Below are positions 57,311-64,000 of a DNA stretch of 64,000 nucleotides, piece after piece. Location: the NCBI RefSeq assembly GCF_029784135.1, contig NC_073746.1, forward strand, positions 101,882,515-101,946,514, read 5' to 3'. The translations under genes and the position numbers were made by a program. Numbering within the stretch: the first letter of the stretch is position 1; each line of letters begins with the position of its first letter. Below the pieces are notes generated by a model, which saw only the letters and a program-made list of their open reading frames with translations, was not told where the DNA came from and did not search any database. This DNA is from Toxorhynchites rutilus septentrionalis. Lineage: Eukaryota > Arthropoda > Insecta > Diptera > Culicidae.

Positions 57311-58872
57311 GCACAATGGTCCAGAGGATACATTTAAGTAGAAATTAGCATTTAGAGCTCGACAGTTATTCTCTAGACAAAACTGTCTTCGACAAAGTTG
57401 TTACATATGATAGAGCGCTCATTTTAATATTGCCAGAAATAGGGTGACCAACATTTTCGATGAAATAAAAAATCTAACTTTCTTATCTCTATAGATATAG
57501 ATAAACATGGTTCGACAATGTTGTAATCCCAGTTATTCAAAACATCTTTGTAGAACAAAGTTTTTTTCTATCTCTCGAAATAACCGATATAGCGCCTTTT
57601 TCCTAATTTGCGTTGGGGTCACCATTAAAAAAAACTATTTTTTGCTCTAACTTTTATATTTCAAATTCTACATACAAACTGTCTTCGAAAAACTTTTAGA
57701 ACATGCTGATACAAATATTTTGCGATGCAGAAGTTATCAATATCTCAACTTCACCCAAAGTTGTTGATATTTCTTCACAAAAAATATGCTCTCTGCAATT
57801 GCTTGCCATTCTTTCTGGGGCTTATTATTCGACTGCAAATTTTGAGGTAGAATTTTAAATATAAAAGTTAGAGTGAAATAAGCAGTTTTCCCATGGTTAC
57901 CCTTATGCAACTTAGTTAAAAATCAACTTTGTGGGAGATATTTATTCTTTAGACAAAAACAAAGTTGTCTTCGACAAAGTTGTTACATATGATAGAGCAC
58001 TCATTTTTATGTTATCAAAAATAGGGTGATCAAAATTGGCGATGAAATATAAAATTTAACTATCTTATCTTTATATATAGAGATAAACATAGTTCGACAA
58101 TATTGTAACCCTAATTATTTTAATTAACTTTGTACAACAAAGATTTTTTCTATCTCCTAATATAATCGATTTAGCGCTTTTTTCCTAAGTTGCATTAGGG
58201 TGACCATGAAAAAGCGGTTTTTTGTTGCTCTAACTTTTATGTTTCAAATTCTACATCAAAACTGTCTTGGTACGACTTTTAGAACTTATCAAGACCAACA
58301 TTTTGCGGTACAGAACTTGTCAATATCTTAATCGTACTCAAAGTTATTGGTGGTTTTTCACCCAAAAACTAATGATTTCAATTTTAATTTACTCAAACAC
58401 GAAAAATAACATAGTTTTGAAAATCACACATGTAGAGTGAACTCTGTTCTTTCAAATGCCGCCAATAAACTTTGCTTATGTTTGCCTTAGACAGAATGGC
58501 AAACAATTGCAGAGAACGTATTTTTTGGGATGAAATATCAATAACTTTGAGTGAAGTTGAGATATTGATAATTTGAAATATAAAAGTTAGAAAAAAACAG
58601 TTTTTTTTTAATGGTGACCCCAACGCAAATTAGGAAAAAGGCGCTATATCGGTTATTTCGAGAGATAGAAAAAAACTTTGTTCTACAAAGATGTTTTGAA
58701 TAACTGGGATTACAACATTGTCGAACCATGTTTATCTATATCTATAGAGATAAGAAAGTTAGAGCGCTCTATCATATGTAACAACTTTGTCGAAGACACT
58801 TTTTGTCTAGAGAATAACTGTCGAGATCTAAATGCTAATTTCCACTTAAATGCATCTCCTGGACCATTATGT
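57311..58872. repeat. Large element: two direct and one inverted block
   Basis: The end blocks are inverted: ATGGTCCAG(A)GGATACATTTAAG (57317) against CTTAAATGCATCTCCTGGACCAT (58846-58868). The left arm (57317-57800) and right arm (about 58430-58868) are nearly complementary over more than 350 bases, including CGATATAGCGCCTTTTTCCT and AACATGGTTCGACAATGTTG. A third, more diverged copy (about 57950-58390) lies in direct orientation to the left arm. It is non-coding, and the single-stranded form would fold into a long hairpin. Confidence 0.8.
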
Positions 58873-59639
58873 AATGTCTTTAGAGATGACGGCATTGAAT
58901 GATATTTCTTCTGACGACCACCAAATCATCATCATAGCGGATAAACTTTCGAGTGGAAGCCACGAACGTCAACTTGGTTCGTATTTGGTTCAAATGAAAG
59001 TAAACACATTGTAATTTCCTTTGATATATCATTTATTATATTCTTTTAAAGTTCCACTTATGAAATACTGAGGTTCTCTTGAAGAAACAGAAAATCAATT
59101 TTAATTGATAAAACCGCACAAAAAGTACAAAGTGCCCACTTCGAAAATTGATATGTCTTCGATAAGCCCTCGATTGTTTATGTTTTGAATGGTTGACATG
59201 TTTTGAAGCTAACGGCTCGACCTGAGAGAGAGGAGCCAGCTGAATGACAGACAGTTTTTTTTCTTCTCTTTCTTCTTATCCTTTTTTATCATGAAAAATC
59301 AAATCGGACAATTTCAATCAAGCAAGTTGTTTTTTTTTCCAAAATATATATTTTTACCAAGGCTCATATGGCGTTAGCCTCACGGGGCCGGGAGTTCAAT
59401 ACTAGCAAGCAAGTTGTTGTCATTCACTTTCGAGAAAAGTGTTCAAACTTGACGTGAGTCTTTGTTCTTTATGAGATCATTTGTACTTTTTCATCCGCGA
59501 TTTGATTTTTGAAATGAAATTCTGAACACTGATCATGTAGGAAATAATGAAAGATATACCAGGTCAACCCAGATCATGGCTTCCAGCAGATTCGGCCCAC
59601 TGCAAACAAGTTTTTTTTTACTTCGGAAAATTTCGATGT
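58873..59639. other. Intronic DNA with a possible tRNA-like scrap
   Basis: Mostly unassigned. At about 59361-59401, TATGGCGTTAGCCTCACGGG followed by GCCGGGAGTTCAATACT looks like a degenerate A/B-box pair, too imperfect to call a SINE with confidence. Confidence 0.35.
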
Positions 59640-59878
59640 AGTTATCCTAAAGAATTATTTCGATGCATTCAATAGCCGTGTGAATATATTTATGTTTTGG
59701 GTCTTTCTTACGGATGGCATCCACACAGCCACAACCCCATTGAGAATTTTTGGATGATTCTCGATGCTAGGGTTGACAAAACTAATGTTATCAATAAAAA
59801 TAACTATTTTGAAGCCCCGGAGCGCACCTGGGAAGAGTTGGATCCACACCATCTAAAGGACTTGGAGCGCATGTAGCT
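59640..59878 (+). pseudogene. Tc1-like transposase C-terminal fragment
   Basis: One plus frame reads GWHPHSHNPIENFWMILDARVDK, then ERTWEELDPHHLKDLERM and TAG at 59875-59877. HNPIENFW corresponds to the Tc1 motif SPDLNPIENLW with the catalytic Glu; the preceding SPDL is degraded. The upstream two-thirds of the gene are missing. Confidence 0.65.
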
Positions 59879-59939
59879 GGTCCAGAAGGAGGACACATTA
59901 ATTATTTCTTTTCAATTTTTTTTATTTTTTCTATTTCTT

Positions 59940-60626
59940 CAATTCTCACGTAACTTTTGAAAAGGTCCTATGTAATCCATCCATCAACTCGAGAAAAACG
60001 AAGTTAAAGACCGGAACATTGTTCCGCGAATTGTTTCAAAAAGAAACGATCTTCATCACTACTTTTACCACTATCAGCCAATAATAACTCTGGAAAACCA
60101 AACGAAACTGTTCTAATGTGATTTTAGTTCGAAATTGAAGCCTCCGAGCGAACAATGTTACATTAGACGTTTTGACTAACGGCTTTGTACATTGGACAAA
60201 TTACGTTGCACGATGAAAATTTGAAAATAACTACTGAACAACGATCCAAACACTTGCACTTCGTGCCAAAAGTAGATCTTTATTGTTATCACTCTTAGAA
60301 TTGCACTAAAGACGGTATCTACACCCGAAAATAACAAAAACTCAAAATGTCCGAAGTACAACTTCGTGTTGTTTTGATTGCTTTGTTACTTCGGACGTAT
60401 CGAGCGTCGAAAGAAAGTGGCGTCCGAAGTAACAGTTGAGTGCTTAAAATTAGAGTCTGTATATTGGACACATTTTGTATCGGTGGTAAAAAGGTGAAAA
60501 GGATAGATACTTGAACGGTTGTTTCCGCAATGCGTTCAATGATTGAGAATCAATGGTGTGCATCCATTAACTCGATTGGTTTACATTTGTTACTTAGGAC
60601 CTTTTCAAAAGTTACGCGAGAATTGA
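59940..60626. repeat. Inverted-repeat pair, possible MITE or paired transposon ends
   Basis: TTCTCACGTAACTTTTGAAA then AGGTCCTATGTAA (59941-59973) is the inverse of TACTTAGGACCTTTTCAAAA then GTTACGCGAGAATT (60593-60626). The left copy follows the Tc1 fragment and could be its right TIR; the interval between has its own CTTCGGAC/GTCCGAAG motifs (60308-60425). Confidence 0.55.
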
Positions 60627-60865
60627 TCTTTTCAAGAGCAAAATAAAGTGGAAACTTTTACTTCACAGTAAAGTAAAAACAGAGTTCCATAGGTGAATCT
60701 TGGAAGAATATAAAAAAGGATATATCTAAATACTACAGTGTTTACCTTAATTTGAACCGAATGAATTAGATAAATTCAAAACAGAATGAGTGCCCATCTC
60801 ATTTTTTTTCAATTTTTGCCTGTCAGTGTAACAACGAAACCGTTTTCAGTTTACTAATACTACCG

Positions 60866-60940
60866 GACTCGATTATCCGGAGACTCGATATTCCGAGATT
60901 CGATTATCCGGAATTTTAGACTCGATTATCCGGAGTATTT
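60866..60940. repeat. Tandem ACTCGATTATCCGGA motifs
   Basis: CTCGATTATCCGGAG occurs at about 60869 and 60911, with CTCGATATTCCGAGA and TTCGATTATCCGGAA between them. The motif resembles subterminal repeats of pogo/Tigger-type elements; no transposase is seen. Family assignment is a guess. Confidence 0.4.
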
Positions 60941-60994
60941 TATTTTGATTTTCGGAAATTTTGAATAATTTATATAATAATATTGAATAGCTAA

Positions 60995-62180
60995 TACGGG
61001 TATCAAATGAAAGGGCTTGACTAGCAGAACACAGTTATTTATGAAAAATGTAAATCCAAGATGGAGGCCGCTACAAATGGCGGATTACATATTTTCTCAG
61101 AACCCCAACAATATGGATATCAAATGAAAGGGATTGCCTAATAGAACATAGTTATTTATGAAAAATGCAAATCCAAAATGCACGCCACCACAAGATGGCG
61201 CCATTTTTTTTTTTGCAAAGCCCCATCCATATGGGTATCAAATGAAAGTGCCCGTCTGCTAGAACACAGTAGATCATGAAAAATTTAAATCCAAGAGGAC
61301 CACAGTTCCCAGATACAGACAAACCTGTTTTTGTGCGGTTGCTTTTTCTGCGATTTCTGATTTGTGTGACTGTTTAGGTGCGATTTTATTATTTGTGCAA
61401 TTAGTTTGCGTGATTCAAGACCCGATGTCATAATAAAATCGCACAAAAAGTGTCGCACAAACGAGGAATCGCGCCAAAAGGGACCGCACAAAAACAGGTT
61501 TGCCTGTAAACAATTACTTATTAATGGTTTCATTCACCTTACCCTGTTTGTATGTATGTTTGAGTGTTTGTAGGGTTGTCCCACATTAATTGAAATTTGT
61601 CCCCGTTCCTGATCACTGATTGATCTGAAATTTGGAACATACCTTTAATTCTACTGTCATTATAAAACTGCGTATTTAAAAACACATTCATTTGATACCC
61701 ATATCGATGAGATTTTGAAAAAAAAAATACGAGGGCGGTCCGATAAGTACTTGGCCTCATCGCCCGATGGTATCGCAAGAGAGGTTACTTATCGTGTAGT
61801 ACATACTGGTAAACGGCTACTGTCTAAATTTCAGCCGAATCGGACTCGTAGTTTTGTTTTGACCGTTTGAGGAAGTGGGCGTGTCAGCGAATTCGTGGTG
61901 GCGGCCATTTTGGATTTGCATTCTTCATAAATAACTGTGTTCTACTAGTCAATCCCTTTCATTTGTTATAAATATTGATGGGGTTCTGAGAAAATATGAA
62001 ATCCGCCATTTTGTAGCGGCCGTCATCCTAGATTAACATTTTGCATGAATAACTATGTTCTACTAGTCAAGCCCTTTCATTTGATACCCACATTGAAGCG
62101 GTTCTGAGAAAATATGCAATCCACCATTTTGTAGTGGCCGCCATCTTGGACTTTCAAGATCATGGAATACGCAGTTTCAT
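60995..62180. repeat. Satellite-like units in opposing orientation around a MITE
   Basis: Units of the 51870 type occur here in one orientation at 60995-61290 (GGTATCAAATGAAAGGGCTT, ATGGCGGATTACATATTTTC) and in the other at about 61680-61710 and 61880-62180 (GGCGGCCATTTTGGATTTGC, CTGTGTTCTACTAGTCAA). Spacing is about 120-140 bases. The inversion is centred on a region containing the 61316-61510 MITE. No coding function. Confidence 0.75.
61316..61510. mobile_element. About 195-bp MITE with ACAG(A/G)CAAACCTG ends
   Basis: ACAGACAAACCTGTTTTTGT then GCGG at the left is the inverse of CCGC then ACAAAAACAGGTTTGCCTGT at the right. The interior holds GATTTTATTATTTGTGC and TAATAAAATCGCACAAA, also inverted. 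Non-coding. Confidence 0.75.
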
Positions 62181-62774
62181 AATGACACCAGAGATAAAGA
62201 TGTGTTCCAAATTTCAGATCAATCGGTCAACAGGAAGGGGACTAAATTCATATTAATGTGGTAAATGTGGTACAGCGCTACAGACAAAGTTACAAAGTCA
62301 AAAACATACAAACGGGTCAAGCTCACACACACCAATTCGCTATCATGAACAGTGTCGACACTCGTGTCTGTGAAGCAGAATACAGGTATTCAATAAGTTC
62401 GAATACAAATTCTCATCGTTGTGTATGAGCACACCATGTGCATTCTGTGGATTGGTATTGGTGTCAGTTTTAGCCTCAAATAGAGCAATTTCGAATGAAA
62501 TCGACAAATGACAAAACATAAGTATTTTTGATTCGAAAGAAAGTTTGTTTTTCGTTTGGGTTGGGTCTCATTCAAAACTATGCGTGTTTTGATTGTGCAA
62601 CACGAATAATATGTTAAAAGTTTGTATTAAGATAAAACCATTTTTTTAATATCGTTACGTTTTGTAGTAAACCACATGACTTCAAATGTTTTTCAACGTA
62701 ACTCCTAAACATATATTTTACCATGATGATGTATTTGGAAAAGCTGTAGGAAATTATAAGCAAAATCATATAAT
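62181..62774. other. Intronic DNA, unassigned
   Basis: No feature recognised. Confidence 0.35.
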
Positions 62775-63060
62775 TGGCCAGCATCCCCTCGTCTCACATA
62801 AACATCCCGCGGTTCCAGAGCGCCGCGTTGGTGATGGTTTGGGGGGCCGTATCCAGGCGTGGGAAGCTTCCACTTGTGTTTATCGAGAAAAACGTGAAAC
62901 GTCGCGTACTATAAGACCGAGGTTCTGGAAAAGGTTGGACCTCTACGGGGAGGATCATTACGCCTTCCAAACGTGCCGATGGATCAGGTGCATGCCGCGT
63001 GCGATTCTTTTGAGGAACGTCTCAAGCTCGTCACCCTGTAGAAGGGCTGAAGGTACATTT
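62775..63060 (+). pseudogene. Tc1/mariner-superfamily transposase fragment
   Basis: A plus frame reads VMVWGAVSRRGKLPLVFIEK, then NVKRRVL, a stop, and in a shifted frame YKTEVLEKV. This matches the central transposase strand S.MVWG.VS..GK.PL.FIE..VK...Y...VL. Neither flanking catalytic residue is preserved. It may belong with the HTH remnant at 63580-63715, although the strands differ. Confidence 0.6.
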
Positions 63061-63579
63061 AAATTGCGAAAATTCAGAAGAAAATAACTCGATTGTTATT
63101 TAAATACCTGAGACACGTTGTCCTCACCCTAACTTCACTATAATTTCAATGAGTTTTGTAGAAATCTTGCTAAAATTTCATTATTTAAATGTAAAATCGT
63201 TGTCAGACACAATTTTACATTAAGATTTTCTCTCAACTTGCAGATAATTGGTTACTCTGTTAAAGCTAATACATATTAGATATGGAAAAGTTGATTTTCT
63301 TTCACGATTCTGATGAAAAACCAGCTTATGCTACCTGAAAAAACTATTCTCATTTTCTCTTCACAATAACGGAACCTGAAGATCAATGCCAATGGTGTAA
63401 TAAATTTCAACCAAACGAGGTTTTTCACTGCTGAATATATAAGAATATATTATTCAAATCTCCCTATTTTCTTCCAACATTTTCCAATTTTTCTGGACAT
63501 ATCAATTTGATAAACACATCTGGTGGAGACATCCGTGACGTCCGTAGACGAACACAACATAGAGACAGCTCAAATTGAA

Positions 63580-63715
63580 CGATCCGTTCTCGAGTAATCT
63601 CGCCGCTGGGTCGTCTGGATCTCCTTGAGCGATTTAACCACACGGGACACGATCGAATGGTCGTTTCCCAACTGTTTCGTGATCCACCTGTGTGATCGGC
63701 CTGGATTTTTCACGA
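63580..63715 (-). pseudogene. Transposase N-terminal HTH remnant
   Basis: The minus strand reads KNPGRSHRWITKQLGNDHSI then VSRVVKSLKEIQTTQRRDYS, a helix-turn-helix of the Tc1/ITm type (compare SHRDIGKMLGIVQSTVSRVL at 14385). Only this domain is visible; the rest is missing or lies elsewhere. Confidence 0.55.
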
Positions 63716-63722
63716 CCGCTCC

Positions 63723-64000
63723 CATATTTTGACGTAGGACTACGTCTTACATTAAGGGTGTCAAATCAGAAAACAGGTCACGTCTGTATGAAATAAAGTT
63801 AACGTTAATAACTATTTTTGCTGCGAACGGATTTTAACGATTTGCATACCAATCGAATCGGAAATTTTTCTAAAATTTGATTTATATGCTATACATTACA
63901 ATCTCATCCCATGGTTCAAATTGATGAAAATGGGAAGCATTCCTATTTCCCCATACATTTGTTCTGTCCATTGATGCAAACATCTTTCCGATCCAGTAAG
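63723..64000. repeat. Repeat family Q, copy 3, cut by window end
   Basis: It opens GACGTAGGACTACGTCTTAC, then GGGTGTCAAATCAGAAAACA and GGTCACG, matching 13952 and 17549. CCATACATTTGTTCTG near 63951 is also shared with 17779. The right end lies beyond the window. Confidence 0.7.

Overview
This is a transposon-rich stretch of insect nuclear DNA, most likely from a mosquito (Culicidae, probably a culicine). The evidence is a mosquito-type I-clade retrotransposon, an ITmD37E transposon (a group first described in mosquitoes), tRNA-headed SINE-like units, many short inverted-repeat elements, and a single host coding exon whose protein start matches dipteran Vestigial. The species call is inference.

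Host gene content is sparse. The only exon I can support is the first coding exon of vestigial (vg) at 21245-21340 (+), ending in a canonical GTAAGT donor. No second exon is visible, so everything from 21341 to the window end appears to be intron 1 (at least 42.6 kb), and 1-21244 is 5' flank plus 5' UTR. Vg is the transcriptional co-activator that pairs with Scalloped/TEAD in wing and flight-muscle development. A second GC-richer, repeat-poor block at 5525-7050 could be another promoter or noncoding first exon, but this is unproven.

The rest is mostly layered transposable elements. Upstream of vg: a broken mariner (941-2039), two foldback elements (2084-3640, 16097-17376), a MITE with another element and a SINE-like unit inside it (9164-10138), a Tc1/mariner relic with both 3' ends facing outward (10140-12282), and an almost intact ITmD37E transposon (14233-15529) inside another repeat. 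In intron 1: a hAT pseudogene split by two MITEs (24785-27985), a TTA-flanked element carrying a SINE (32941-35016), a Tc1 inside a TA-flanked element (35032-37312), a mariner split by a MITE (41716-43635), a repeat family carrying a TATA plus initiator promoter (43849-46000), and a mariner with an intact 344-codon transposase that contains a 4.4 kb I-clade retrotransposon with clean target duplications (46186-51869). These are followed by satellite-like units with a TTAA-flanked MITE, a Tc1 (55754-57299), a direct-plus-inverted repeat array (57311-58872) and further fragments.

The repeat-poor, GC-richer islands in the intron (about 31.1-32.6, 40.3-40.9, 53.3-53.8 and 54.6-55.6 kb) are the best candidates for vg enhancers. 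All protein-family calls come from reading motifs by eye; no search was run.
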